NCBI GenBank assembly: GCA_034506255.1
Contig: JAPDPX010000003.1
Location: 186,001 to 250,000, forward strand
Reading direction: 5' to 3'
DNA: 64,000 nucleotides
Source: a candidate division KSB1 bacterium
Lineage (GTDB): Bacteria > Zhuqueibacterota > Zhuqueibacteria > Zhuqueibacterales > Zhuqueibacteraceae
Position numbers and translations under genes: made by a program. Shown in pieces: positions 54,675 through 63,883 of this stretch. Every line of letters starts with the position of its first letter. Positions within the stretch are counted from its first letter, which is position 1. The notes beneath the pieces were generated by a model. It worked only from the letters and a program-made list of their open reading frames with translations, was not told the origin of the DNA and did not search any database.

Positions 54675-56180
54675 ATGGCGAAATATAAAACCCTCGGTGT
54701 TATGGCGCTCATGCTGGCTCTCGGCGCGCTGGCCGGTTTGATTATCGCCTCCAACTTCAATTGGACCAGGGCCGGCTTGGCGGAAAACACGCCCGGGGTG
54801 ACGCCCGTCGCTCCAGCACAAGCCGCGACGGAACTTTCCGGAGAGGCCGATCTCGCCGCCACCAGTAAAGCCTATGTGGCCGTGGCCAAGCGCGTGATGC
54901 CGACGGTGGTGAGCATCACCAGCGAGAAGGTGATGCGCGTGCGCAATCCCTTCACCGAGTTTTTTCACGAGGAGTGGTGGGGCCGGCGCCGTGGCCGCGG
55001 TGAGCGGGAATTCCGCCAGGAGGGTTTGGGCTCGGGCGTCATCATCAGCCCCGATGGTTATGTGCTCACCAACAATCATGTCATCCGCGAGTCGGATGCG
55101 ATCGCGGTGTTGATCGAAAAGAAGAGCTACACCGCGAAAATCATCGGTACCGATCCCAAAACCGATTTGGCTGTGATCAAAATCGACGCCACCAACCTGC
55201 CGGTCGCGCGCCTGGGTGATTCCGATGCGCTGGAAGTCGGTGAGTTGGTCCTGGCGGTGGGCAGTCCGTTTTCCCTGCAGCTCGCCCATTCTGTCACGGC
55301 CGGCATTGTCAGTGGCAAGGGCCGCACGCAAGTGGGCGTGGGCGATATCGATTATGAGGATTTCATACAAACCGACGCGGCCATCAATCCCGGCAACAGT
55401 GGAGGGGCACTGGTCAACCTGCGCGGCGAGGTGGTGGGCATCAACACTGCCATAGTTTCGGGCGGCTGGGGCGGGGGCAATGTCGGCATCGGGTTCGCCA
55501 TCCCGATCAACCTGGCCCGCCAGATCATGACCCAGCTCATTGAGACCGGCAAAGTCGTGCGCGGCTGGCTGGGCGTCAACATTCAAAGCGTCGATGAAGA
55601 GGTCGCCCGTGAAATGAAACTGCCCACCACCGATGGCGCCCTGGTCACCCGGGTGATGCCCGGCAGCCCCGCTGAAAAAGCCGGCATGCAGGAGGAGGAT
55701 TTTGTGGTGACGATCAACGAAACGCCGATTCGCGACCAAAATCATCTTATGAATGTTGTAGCCAGTTACCGGCCCGGCACCACGGTGCGGGTGAAGCTGA
55801 TCCGTGACGGTCGCGAGCGCGTGCTCACGGTGAAACTGGGGAAACGACCGGAAGATCCTGAACAGGCAGTGACTTCCGCTGCGCCGCGTGCCGAAGCCCT
55901 GGGTTTGGTGGTGGCAGATTTGACCGAGAAACTTGCCGGCGAATTCGACCTGACGGAGTCGAGCGGGGTTGTTGTCATCGAAGTGGAACCCGGCAGTGCA
56001 GCCGACGAGGAGGGCATTCGTCCCGGTGATATCATCAAAGAAGTGGACCGCAAGCCGGTGCGCACGGTGGCAGAGTATCGTCAGGTGCTGGCGGCGGGCC
56101 GGGAACGCAAAGTGGTTTTGCTGCGCATCGCACGGCGGGATGCCAATTTCTTTGTTGCATTGAAGAAGGGGAATGATTAG
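54675..56180 (+). CDS. htrA: HtrA/DegP-type periplasmic serine protease
   Basis: A 501-residue protein; ATG 54675 has GAGGAGAAGG upstream (a GTG three bases earlier is possible). An N-terminal membrane anchor or signal (about 5-28) is followed by the trypsin-like domain with His135 (TNNHVIRESD), Asp164 (KTDLAVIK) and Ser242 (NPGNSGGALVN). Two PDZ domains follow (about 290-380 and 400-495). It degrades or refolds misfolded envelope proteins. It is flanked by crcB/DUF190 and a DksA-like gene, in a block with DnaJ-like and DnaK genes. Confidence 0.95.
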   Translation: MAKYKTLGVMALMLALGALAGLIIASNFNWTRAGLAENTPGVTPVAPAQAATELSGEADLAATSKAYVAVAKRVMPTVVSITSEKVMRVRNPFTEFFHEEWWGRRRGRGEREFRQEGLGSGVIISPDGYVLTNNHVIRESDAIAVLIEKKSYTAKIIGTDPKTDLAVIKIDATNLPVARLGDSDALEVGELVLAVGSPFSLQLAHSVTAGIVSGKGRTQVGVGDIDYEDFIQTDAAINPGNSGGALVNLRGEVVGINTAIVSGGWGGGNVGIGFAIPINLARQIMTQLIETGKVVRGWLGVNIQSVDEEVAREMKLPTTDGALVTRVMPGSPAEKAGMQEEDFVVTINETPIRDQNHLMNVVASYRPGTTVRVKLIRDGRERVLTVKLGKRPEDPEQAVTSAAPRAEALGLVVADLTEKLAGEFDLTESSGVVVIEVEPGSAADEEGIRPGDIIKEVDRKPVRTVAEYRQVLAAGRERKVVLLRIARRDANFFVALKKGND

Positions 56181-56265
56181 ATTCCAGTCCATTTTGGACG
56201 GGACGGCTGGACAGGCAACGAAGCTAGCTTTGACCGGAAACCTTTTTCGATGAAGGGTTGGTCTC

Positions 56266-56652
56266 ATGGATAAAAAGAAGCTCGAATATTACGAGTCACG
56301 ACTGCTGCAGGAGCGCGAGCGTATTTTGCGCGCGCTCAACCAGAATGAGGATGACTTCGAAGGCTCGACCATGACCCGGAGTGCGGAATTCGAAGAATCG
56401 GCCAAGCTCGATCGTGATCGCGAGTACATTTCCGGGCTTTTGACCAAGGACACCGACATCCTTTCCGAGATCGAAGACGCCCTCAAGAGAATCAAGGAAG
56501 GCACCTATGGCTACTGCATTGACACTGGAAAGGAGATCCCAGAATCCCGCCTGGAAGCCATGCCCTGGACGCCGCGCTGTCGCGAAGCGCAAGAAGCGTA
56601 TGAGCGTCGCCGGGCAGCGGGTGAAGAAGATTTTTACAGCGACAAGCGGTGA
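56266..56652 (+). CDS. TraR/DksA-family regulator with degenerate zinc finger
   Basis: A 128-residue protein; ATG 56266 follows GAAGGG. A long coiled-coil N-terminus (KLEYYESRLLQERERILRAL) and the family motif ALKRIKEGTYGYC precede the zinc-finger region. Only the first Cys of each pair is kept (CIDT and CREA), so the normal four-Cys site is reduced to two Cys. Family members bind RNA polymerase secondary channel; this one may be a zinc-free variant. A terminator follows at 56669. Confidence 0.88.
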   Translation: MDKKKLEYYESRLLQERERILRALNQNEDDFEGSTMTRSAEFEESAKLDRDREYISGLLTKDTDILSEIEDALKRIKEGTYGYCIDTGKEIPESRLEAMPWTPRCREAQEAYERRRAAGEEDFYSDKR

Positions 56653-56668
56653 CATAAAAATCCCAGCA

Positions 56669-56702
56669 TGACGGCTCCACTCACCCGGGCCGTCATTTTT
56701 TT
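56669..56702 (+). terminator. Intrinsic terminator after DksA-like gene
   Basis: A 7-bp stem TGACGGC/GCCGTCA with a 13-base loop and a run of seven T residues. Confidence 0.85.
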
Positions 56703-56853
56703 CCTGCCAGACTGTCATCTCTCTGAAAAAAAGACTTGCTACCCCCTTTGCCTTCCTTTTTCTCTTATTGTTGTAACCCATTTAAAAACAGGAGGGAAAA
56801 TTCATCTCATCTACTTGCGGGCAATGGCATGGCATTTGTCATTCCAGAAGGAG

Positions 56854-56949
56854 ATGTTGAAAAATTTTGGTCTTGAGACAGAAACCAATCAAAAACTTTT
56901 GATTTCATACCTGGAGGATTTTTGCAATGGGCAAAATTATCGGCATTGA
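56854..56949 (+). CDS. Possible 31-codon leader frame overlapping the dnaK start
   Basis: ATG 56854 lies directly after AGAAGGAG and encodes [16 protein letters not shown] and further to a TGA at 56949, overlapping dnaK (starts 56927) by 23 bases. The spacing from AAGG is short (2 bases). It might couple or tune dnaK translation, but it may not be translated. Confidence 0.25.
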   Translation: MLKNFGLETETNQKLLISYLEDFCNGQNYRH

Positions 56950-58825
56950 CCTGGGCACAACCAATTCGTGCGTGGCGGTCATGGAAGGCGGCGAGCCGGT
57001 GGTGATCCCGAACTCGGAAGGCTCGCGCACCACGCCTTCGGTGGTGGCCTTCTCCAAGAATGGCGAGCGCCTGGTGGGGCAGGTGGCGAAACGCCAGGCC
57101 ATCACCAACCCGGCCAACACGATTTATTCAATCAAGCGTTTCATGGGACGCCGCTACAGCGAAGTCAAGCGCGAGCGCGAGTCGGTTCCCTACACTGTGG
57201 TGTCTGGCAAAAATGATGTGGCCATGGTACGCATCGGTGACAAGGAATACTCGCCGCAGGAAATCTCGGCGATGATTCTGCAAAAAATGAAACAAACCGC
57301 GGAAGACTATCTCGGTGAAAAAGTCACCGAGGCGGTGATCACCGTCCCCGCCTATTTCAACGACAGCCAGCGCCAGGCCACCAAAGAAGCGGGCGAAATC
57401 GCCGGTTTGACGGTGAAACGCATCATCAATGAGCCCACGGCCGCTTCCCTGGCTTACGGCTTGGACAAGAAAAAGGACGAAAAGATCGCGGTATTCGACC
57501 TGGGCGGCGGCACTTTTGACATCAGCATTCTGGAGATCGGCGACGGGGTGTTTGAAGTAAAGGCAACCAACGGTGACACCCATCTCGGCGGCGACGATTT
57601 CGACCAGCGCATCATCGACTGGCTGGTGGCGGAATTTCGCAAGCAGGAGGGCGTCGATCTCTCCAAGGATCCCATGGCGCTGCAGCGCCTGAAGGAAGCG
57701 GCGGAAAAGGCGAAGTGCGAGCTGTCCACCGTCATGCAGACCGACATCAATCTGCCGTTCATCACCGCCACCAACGCCGGCCCCAAGCACATGCAAATCA
57801 CGCTGACGCGCTCGAAGTTCGAGCAGCTCTGCGATGACTTGTTCGAACGCACCATCGGCCCCTGCGAAGCCGCCCTGCGGGATGCGGATTTGCGCACCAG
57901 CGATATCGATGAGGTCGTGCTGGTGGGCGGCTCGACGCGCATGCCGAAGGTGCAGGACATTGTGCGCCGGTTGTTCGGCAAAGAGCCGCACAAGGGCGTC
58001 AACCCCGATGAAGTGGTGGCGGTCGGCGCCGCGATTCAAGGCGGCGTGCTCGCCGGCGACGTGAAAGACGTGCTGCTGCTCGATGTCACCCCCCTGTCTC
58101 TCGGCATTGAAACCCTGGGCGGCGTGACCACCAAGCTGATCGAGCGCAACACCACCATCCCCTGCAAGAAGTCGGAAATCTTCTCGACCGCCGCCGACAA
58201 TCAAACCCAGGTGGAGATTCACGTGCTGCAGGGCGAGCGCGAGATGGCGATCGACAACCGCACCCTGGGGCGTTTCATCCTCGACGGCATTCCGCCCGCG
58301 CCGCGTGGTGTGCCGCAAATCGAAGTCACCTTTGACATCGATGCCAACGGCATCCTGCACGTCTCCGCACGCGACAAGGCCACAGGCAAGGAGCAGTCGA
58401 TTCGCATCGAAGCCTCGACTGGTCTGAGCAAGGAGGAAATCGCCAGGATGGAACGCGACGCCCGCGAACATGCGGCGGAGGACAAGAAACGGCGTGAGCT
58501 GGTGGAGACCCGCAACCGCGCCGATCAGCTCATCTATCAAACCGAGAAAAACATCCGCGACATGGGCGAGAAGCTCGATGCCTCCTCCCGGGAGCGGCTG
58601 GAAGCCGCGGTCAAAAAGATTCGCGAGGTGATGAAGTCCGAACGGACCGAAGACATCAAAGCGGCCGCCGAAGAGCTCAACAACATTTGGAATCAGGTCT
58701 CGACCCGCATGTACGAAGCCGCCAGCGCGGCTGGCAGGCAAACCAGCACCAATGGCGGTGCCGGCAAGGGCAAAGTCGAGGAAGCAGATTTCGAAGTTGT
58801 TGACGAAGGCTCCAGCAAGAACTGA
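56927..58825 (+). CDS. dnaK: Chaperone protein DnaK (Hsp70)
   Basis: A 632-residue Hsp70. ATG 56927 follows GGAGGATTTTTGCA. The ATPase domain shows [30 protein letters not shown] sequence, [30 protein letters not shown] and [13 protein letters not shown]. The substrate domain includes [14 protein letters not shown] and [15 protein letters not shown]. The C-terminus ends with an acidic tail [15 protein letters not shown], close to the EEVD-like consensus. It works with DnaJ-type partners and GrpE; a DnaJ-like gene lies 3.2 kb upstream, GrpE is not in the window. A terminator follows. Confidence 0.98.
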   Translation: MGKIIGIDLGTTNSCVAVMEGGEPVVIPNSEGSRTTPSVVAFSKNGERLVGQVAKRQAITNPANTIYSIKRFMGRRYSEVKRERESVPYTVVSGKNDVAMVRIGDKEYSPQEISAMILQKMKQTAEDYLGEKVTEAVITVPAYFNDSQRQATKEAGEIAGLTVKRIINEPTAASLAYGLDKKKDEKIAVFDLGGGTFDISILEIGDGVFEVKATNGDTHLGGDDFDQRIIDWLVAEFRKQEGVDLSKDPMALQRLKEAAEKAKCELSTVMQTDINLPFITATNAGPKHMQITLTRSKFEQLCDDLFERTIGPCEAALRDADLRTSDIDEVVLVGGSTRMPKVQDIVRRLFGKEPHKGVNPDEVVAVGAAIQGGVLAGDVKDVLLLDVTPLSLGIETLGGVTTKLIERNTTIPCKKSEIFSTAADNQTQVEIHVLQGEREMAIDNRTLGRFILDGIPPAPRGVPQIEVTFDIDANGILHVSARDKATGKEQSIRIEASTGLSKEEIARMERDAREHAAEDKKRRELVETRNRADQLIYQTEKNIRDMGEKLDASSRERLEAAVKKIREVMKSERTEDIKAAAEELNNIWNQVSTRMYEAASAAGRQTSTNGGAGKGKVEEADFEVVDEGSSKN

Positions 58826-58848
58826 AAGCAGGCATCTCATGATGCAAC

Positions 58849-58878
58849 AAAAGGCGAGAGAGATCTCGCCTTTTTGTT
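58849..58878 (+). terminator. Intrinsic terminator after dnaK
   Basis: An 11-bp stem AAAAGGCGAGA/TCTCGCCTTTT with a GAGA loop, then TTGTTTT. Confidence 0.92.
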
Positions 58879-58969
58879 TTCAGGGGGAGAAATCCCTTGA
58901 TTTTATGACACTCCCTCGTTAGATTTCCGCGCTTTGAAAAAATATCGGACCCTACCAGCGGAGGATGTG

Positions 58970-59683
58970 ATGTCCACGACCAGGCTGCTGAGCGCATTGT
59001 TCGCGATGTTTTTGCTCGTCACCGGCTGCGGCGAAAAACTCAATGAAGAACAGCTCTACAGCAAGGCGCGTGAGCTGGAGTTGCGGGGTGAATTTGCCAA
59101 GGCCGAAAGCTACTACAAAAAGCTCAATCAGCAGTATCCCCAAAATGCCAAATTTGACGAGGCCCAGACCCGACAGGCCTTGCTGCAGAAGGCCAACACC
59201 CTGGGCGAAGACGCCCTGCGCAACGAGATCAAAAACCACGAATCCCGCCAGGAATTTGACAGTGTGCTGCTGCTGTCCCAGGCGCTGGTGAAGCGCTTTC
59301 CCAAGGCCGAGGACCGTGACGAGGTGCTGCAACGCATCGGCATGCTCTGTCTCAATCATGAACAGCAGTACCAGCGCGCGGTTGATGCCTTTCAAAAGCT
59401 GGTTTCTGATTTTCCCCAAAGCCGGCACGTGCCCCAGGCCCAGTTCATGATCGGTTACATTTACGCCAACCACATCAAGGATCTCGACCGGGCGCGCACC
59501 GCCTACACCATCTTCAAGCAGAAATATCCCGATCACGAATTGGTCCCCTCGGTGGAATGGGAATTGGAGCATCTCGGCCAGGATGTGAGTGAGCTCAATC
59601 TTTTCACCGATTCCAAGGACAATCCCGCCGCGGACGAGGCGACTTCGAAAAAATCACCGGCCGGTCCAAATGCCAAGCCGTAA
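58970..59683 (+). CDS. TPR lipoprotein (BamD/YbgF-like)
   Basis: A 237-residue protein; ATG 58970 follows GGAGGATGTG. The lipobox LLVTGC (Cys20) indicates a lipoprotein. The mature part is built of TPR-like helices: AKAESYYKKLNQQYP, VDAFQKLVSDFPQSRH, ARTAYTIFKQKYPDHEL. The spacing and the repeated FP-x-S/D endings recall BamD and YbgF/CpoB, which help outer-membrane or envelope assembly. It does not have clear BamD-specific residues, so a general scaffold role is safer. A terminator follows at 59737. Confidence 0.85.
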   Translation: MSTTRLLSALFAMFLLVTGCGEKLNEEQLYSKARELELRGEFAKAESYYKKLNQQYPQNAKFDEAQTRQALLQKANTLGEDALRNEIKNHESRQEFDSVLLLSQALVKRFPKAEDRDEVLQRIGMLCLNHEQQYQRAVDAFQKLVSDFPQSRHVPQAQFMIGYIYANHIKDLDRARTAYTIFKQKYPDHELVPSVEWELEHLGQDVSELNLFTDSKDNPAADEATSKKSPAGPNAKP

Positions 59684-59736
59684 AACTTTTTCGGCGGAAT
59701 TGCTGTCTTATAGGCCCGATGTCTTGCCGGTGGCAG

Positions 59737-59775
59737 CGCGATGAGCTGCCCGGGCTTCATCGCGGCTTTTTTTTT
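59737..59775 (+). terminator. Intrinsic terminator after TPR lipoprotein
   Basis: An 8-bp stem CGCGATGA/TCATCGCG, followed by GCT and nine T residues. The loop contains a GCCCGGGC palindrome. Confidence 0.88.
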
Positions 59776-59913
59776 GAGTTTCAGCGCGGGGCTTCACCCC
59801 GGCAACCAACGTCAGCGCAACGACCCTCCGCCAGCCGGCTCGGCGCACGGTCAGGGCAGCGCAGTGACGGGGCAGCATCCGTGACGGGCTGCCAGAAGAC
59901 AGTCGATGATGAT

Positions 59914-60831
59914 ATGAAAGACAAATTCCTCCTGTGGCTGTGGGGCGCTGTACTGCTCACCTTGTCCTCCGCGCATGCGCAGTCAACCCTTGAAGTCAAG
60001 CTGAGTGCCACGCTCACGCCCGAAGAGGTGCCGCTCAATCGCACCGCCATCTACCGGGTGGAGCTCACCTGGCGCGGCGATTTGGCGCGCGTGGCAGTGG
60101 ATCCGCCTGAGCCGCCGCGCCTCGCCAACCTCAAACTCGTGGGCACGGCTTCGGCGAACCGCGTCGGTGTCGAAAGCGGCACAACGGTCGCCACACACGT
60201 CTTCGAATACACCCTGCGGCCGCAGGGTCTGGGCATGGGCTATGTCGAAACCATGCGGGTCGGCTACCTCGACAAAGCCACCAATGAAAAGCATGAGTTG
60301 TATGCCAGCCGCTTGAGCACCAAAGTCATTGAGGCCTTGCCGGAGCCGGGAGAGACGCCGGTTACCGTGATTGTGCTGGCGGCTTTGGGATTGGCACTGG
60401 CCGGCGGTATGGGCTTCGCCCTCTGGCGGGCGCAACGCCGCCGGGCGGCGCGTGCGCAACAGGCGGCACAGGTCGTCAAACCACTGGAAGACGAGTTCTG
60501 TGAGGAGTTGCAGGCGACGGTGGAGGTGAATGCGCCCGATACCAAAGAAGCCTTCACCAAATTGTCCAGGATTCTGCGCGCGTACTTGCACCGCCGCTTC
60601 GAGATCCCCACGCAGGGCATCACCACCGCGGAGGTGGTCGAGGCCTATCGCCGTCTGCACCCCGACTCCGGCTGGGTGACGCAACTGGAGGAGGTGTTGC
60701 AGACCAGTGATGTCGTCAAATTTTCCGGCGCCGGCGGCGACCCCGGCCAGTTGGCGCGCGCTTATGCCATGACCGAGAGTTTCCTGCGCGCCCACCGCAG
60801 CGAGAGTGTCGCGCCGCCGTCATCCAAATGA
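59914..60831 (+). CDS. Exported protein with BatD-like and DUF4381-like regions
   Basis: A 305-residue protein. ATG 59914 opens a clear signal peptide (KDKFLLWLWGAVLLTLSSAHA). An immunoglobulin-like domain of about 120 residues with VPLNRTAIYRVELTW and LRPQGLGMGYVE resembles the BatD/oxygen-tolerance protein domain. A single membrane helix (about 148-170, VTVIVLAALGLALAGGMGFAL) follows, then a helical cytoplasmic domain with FTKLSRILRAYLHRRFEIP, as in DUF4381-like proteins. Its location directly before moxR and a DUF58 gene fits the Bat/MoxR cluster. The ribosome site is weak. Confidence 0.82.
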   Translation: MKDKFLLWLWGAVLLTLSSAHAQSTLEVKLSATLTPEEVPLNRTAIYRVELTWRGDLARVAVDPPEPPRLANLKLVGTASANRVGVESGTTVATHVFEYTLRPQGLGMGYVETMRVGYLDKATNEKHELYASRLSTKVIEALPEPGETPVTVIVLAALGLALAGGMGFALWRAQRRRAARAQQAAQVVKPLEDEFCEELQATVEVNAPDTKEAFTKLSRILRAYLHRRFEIPTQGITTAEVVEAYRRLHPDSGWVTQLEEVLQTSDVVKFSGAGGDPGQLARAYAMTESFLRAHRSESVAPPSSK

Positions 60832-60929
60832 AACGGCAACATCGCCGGCGCGGCACAGGGTGAGCCGCGCAAAAATGCGGCCCGCCGGGCAGCAGGACAT
60901 CATGCCATTCGGATCCAACTGGAGGTGCA

Positions 60930-61919
60930 ATGAACGTTGACATTCAAGCCATCAACGAGAAAATTCGACGCGAAAGTGCCTTTGTTGAAAAGCTCACCAG
61001 GGAAATCGGCAAAGTGATCGTCGGCCAGAAATACATGGTCGAACGCCTGCTGGTGGGCTTGCTGAGCAACGGCCATATTCTGCTGGAGGGCGTGCCCGGC
61101 CTGGCCAAGACGCTCGCCGTCAAGACCCTGTCGGCGGCGATTCAAACCAAATTTCAACGCATTCAATTCACCCCTGATCTCCTGCCCGCCGACCTGATTG
61201 GTACGCTGATCTACGACCAGCGCAACGGCCAGTTCACCACCAAGAAGGGCCCGATCTTCGCCAATCTCATCCTTGCCGACGAGATCAACCGTTCGCCGGC
61301 CAAGGTGCAATCCGCCCTGCTGGAAGCGATGATGGAACGCCAGGTGACCATCGGGGAGAACACCTTCAAGCTCGATGATCCGTTTTTGGTGCTGGCGACG
61401 CAAAATCCCATCGAGCAGGAGGGCACCTATCCGCTGCCTGAAGCGCAGGTGGATCGTTTCATGTTGAAGCTCGCCATCGGTTATCCCAACAAGGAGGAAG
61501 AGCTGGAGATCATGCGGCGGATGACGCGCGGCCATCCCGTCCAGGTCACGCCGGTGGTGCAGCCGGAGGACATTCGCCGCGCCCGCCAGGTGGTCACCGA
61601 AGTTTACATTGATGAAAAAATCGAACGCTACATCATCGACCTGGTTTTTGCCACGCGCGAGCCGAAAAAATATGGTCTGGCGGAGCTCGAGGATTTGATT
61701 CAATTCGGTGCCAGCCCGCGCGCCAGCATCTTTCTGGCGCAAGCTGCCAAGGCGCATGCTTTTCTGCGCGGCCGCGGGTATGTCACCCCCGAAGATGTGC
61801 GCTCCATTGGCCTGGATGTCATGCGTCATCGCATCATTTTGACCTACGAAGCCGAAGCCGAGGAGAAAACCACCGAGTATGTGATGGCGCAGGTGTTGAG
61901 CAGGATCGAAGTGCCGTGA
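60930..61919 (+). CDS. MoxR-type AAA+ ATPase
   Basis: A 329-residue protein; ATG 60930 follows GGAGGTGCA. Walker A GVPGLAKT (54-61), Walker B LILADEINRS (about 111-120), a sensor 1 segment VLATQNPIEQEGTYPLPEAQ, and DRFMLKL form the AAA+ core, and the C-terminal lid is present. MoxR ATPases act as chaperones for protein complexes with von Willebrand A domains. It is followed 76 bases later by a DUF58 gene, the classic partner. Confidence 0.96.
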   Translation: MNVDIQAINEKIRRESAFVEKLTREIGKVIVGQKYMVERLLVGLLSNGHILLEGVPGLAKTLAVKTLSAAIQTKFQRIQFTPDLLPADLIGTLIYDQRNGQFTTKKGPIFANLILADEINRSPAKVQSALLEAMMERQVTIGENTFKLDDPFLVLATQNPIEQEGTYPLPEAQVDRFMLKLAIGYPNKEEELEIMRRMTRGHPVQVTPVVQPEDIRRARQVVTEVYIDEKIERYIIDLVFATREPKKYGLAELEDLIQFGASPRASIFLAQAAKAHAFLRGRGYVTPEDVRSIGLDVMRHRIILTYEAEAEEKTTEYVMAQVLSRIEVP

Positions 61920-61995
61920 AACAGCGGCCAGGCGGCGCCCGGACAACGAGCGCGCCGCCGCGCCAACTCCGAACCGGGCTCCGGCCCAACGCCTT

Positions 61996-62874
61996 ATGAT
62001 TCCAAAAGAAATTCTCAAAAAAGTCCGGCGTCTGGAAATCACGACGCGGGCGCTGGTCAATGACGTGTTCAGCGGCGAGTACCATTCCGTGTTCAAGGGT
62101 CGCGGCATGGCGTTCGCCGAAGTGCGCGAATACACCTACGGCGACGACATCCGCAACATCGACTGGAACGTGACCGCGCGCGCCGGTCATCCCTACGTGA
62201 AAGTCTTCGATGAAGAGCGCGAGCTGACGGTGATGCTGCTGGTGGACGTCAGTTCGTCGGGGAATTTCGGCACATATGCGCAGATGAAGGGCGACATCGC
62301 CGCGGAGATTTGCGCGCTGCTGGCCTTTTCCGCGATCAAGAACAACGACAAGGTCGGCCTGATCATCTTCACCGACCGCATCGAAAAATTCGTGCCGCCC
62401 AAAAAGGGCCGCAGCCATGTGTTGCGCGTGCTGCGCGAGATTCTCTATCACCGGCCCGCGGGCACCGGCACCAACCTCGCGACCGCGCTGGAATATCTCA
62501 ATCGCGTCATCCGGCGCAAGGCGGTGGTGTTCCTGGTTTCGGATTTTCTCTCCGAAGGTTATGAAAAGGCCCTGCGTGTTGCCAGCCGGCGGCATGATCT
62601 CGTGGCCATCCCCATCACCGATCCGCGTGAGACCGAGATTCCGAACATCGGCCTGGTTGAATTGGAGGATGCGGAAACCGGGGAGATTTTTCTGCTCGAC
62701 ACCAGGCAGGAGGCCAACCGCAAAACGTTTGCACAGGAGGCGGCGCGGCGCGGCCTGTTGCGCGAGAAAACGTTGCGGGCCACCAGGGTCGATCCGGTGG
62801 AAGTGCGCACCGACCAGCCCTACATCGAGCCGCTGGTGCGTTTTTTCAGAATGCGGGCGAAACGCTTTCGTTGA
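61996..62874 (+). CDS. DUF58 protein with von Willebrand A-like domain
   Basis: A 292-residue protein with the DUF58 signature GRGMAFAEVREYTYGDDIRN followed by IDWNVTARAG. The VWA-like core has a metal-site motif LLVDVSSSGNFG (D-x-S-x-S) and SDFLSEGYEKAL. It lacks the membrane helices present in BatA/B proteins and is probably cytosolic or membrane-associated, acting with the MoxR protein upstream. The start ATG 61996 is used; no strong ribosome site is visible in the GC-rich leader. Confidence 0.92.
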   Translation: MIPKEILKKVRRLEITTRALVNDVFSGEYHSVFKGRGMAFAEVREYTYGDDIRNIDWNVTARAGHPYVKVFDEERELTVMLLVDVSSSGNFGTYAQMKGDIAAEICALLAFSAIKNNDKVGLIIFTDRIEKFVPPKKGRSHVLRVLREILYHRPAGTGTNLATALEYLNRVIRRKAVVFLVSDFLSEGYEKALRVASRRHDLVAIPITDPRETEIPNIGLVELEDAETGEIFLLDTRQEANRKTFAQEAARRGLLREKTLRATRVDPVEVRTDQPYIEPLVRFFRMRAKRFR

Positions 62875-62920
62875 GGCCTTGCTTCCAGAAGCCGCAGGTT
62901 TATTTCGGGATGCCAGGGAA

Positions 62921-63883
62921 ATGAATGCCTTCAAGAATCTGCTCGCCAGCCTGCCGGGGGCGGCCGGTCGTCTCGGCATGGTTGCCGTGCTGGCCATATG
63001 GGCGCCGGGTTGCCGGCCGGCGCAGAAACAAAATCTCCCCGCCGCCAAAGTTCGCGATTTTGCCAACATTCTCTACAATCGCGAACTGTACCAGCATGCG
63101 GTGGCGGAGTATCAGTTTTACCTGCAAAATTACCCGCTCGATGAGGAGGAGCAGGCCAACATCAGCTTCACCATCGCCAATATTTATTTCGACCGGTTGC
63201 GCAATTATGAAGCGGCGCTGGCGTATTATCTGCGCGTGAAGGAACTTTATCCGCGCAGCGGCCTGGTTGATGATGCCGGCCGCCGCATCGTCGAATGCCT
63301 CGAGCGGCTGCAGCGTTCCGCGGATGCGCAGCAGGCGCTGGAGGAGAGCACGCTGCTCGACACCTCGCGGGTCACGAAGAAGCGGCCGGGCGAGGTGGTG
63401 GCCAAAATCGGCGACCGTGAAATCACCTCCGGCGATCTCGAGTTTGAAATCAAGAATCTGCCGCCCTTCATGCTGGCGCAGATCAAGAACCGCAACGACC
63501 GCCTGGAATTTCTGCGGCAATACCTCGCCACGGAATTGTTGTACGATACCGCCAAGCGCAAGGGCCTCGAGCGCGATCAGGAGGTGATCGATGCGGCGTT
63601 TCGGGCAAAGAAAAATTTCATGGTGCAAAAGCTGCTGCAGGAGGAGATCGCCCAGAAGGTCGACTTTCAGGAAAGCGATCTGGAGTTGTACTATCGCGCC
63701 AATCTCAGCCGCTATGCCGCCGCTGATTCCACCGGCACGCGGCCGCCGCCCACGTTTCAGGAGGTGCGCAATCGCGTGATGCAGGATTACGTGCGCGAGA
63801 AGCAGCAGGAGGCGTATGATCGCCTGATCGAACGCATGATGCGCGCGGAAGGGGTCGTGATCTACGATGACAAAGTGCAATAA
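62921..63883 (+). CDS. TPR lipoprotein joined to a SurA-like chaperone domain lacking PPIase
   Basis: A 320-residue protein. ATG 62921 with AGGGA upstream; the longer open frame from 62417 lies inside the DUF58 gene and is not used. The lipobox WAPGC (about residue 31) marks a lipoprotein. Residues 40-140 carry TPR-like helices (YQHAVAEYQFYLQNYP, AALAYYLRVKELYP). Residues 155-320 resemble the N-terminal chaperone helices of SurA/PpiD (VVAKIGDREITSGDLEFEI and LRQYLATELLYDTAKR). The parvulin PPIase domain expected between them and the last helix is missing. It ends 17 bases after the next gene starts. Confidence 0.78.
   Translation: MNAFKNLLASLPGAAGRLGMVAVLAIWAPGCRPAQKQNLPAAKVRDFANILYNRELYQHAVAEYQFYLQNYPLDEEEQANISFTIANIYFDRLRNYEAALAYYLRVKELYPRSGLVDDAGRRIVECLERLQRSADAQQALEESTLLDTSRVTKKRPGEVVAKIGDREITSGDLEFEIKNLPPFMLAQIKNRNDRLEFLRQYLATELLYDTAKRKGLERDQEVIDAAFRAKKNFMVQKLLQEEIAQKVDFQESDLELYYRANLSRYAAADSTGTRPPPTFQEVRNRVMQDYVREKQQEAYDRLIERMMRAEGVVIYDDKVQ

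Noticed and set aside
56704..56926. CIRCE or sigma-32 site before dnaK
   Set aside because: No TTAGCACTC/GAGTGCTAA inverted repeat and no CTTGAAA-like box with a fitting CCCCAT box could be found.
62417..62920. Upstream extension of the SurA-like gene
   Set aside because: It overlaps the DUF58 gene in another frame and the lipoprotein signal begins at 62921.
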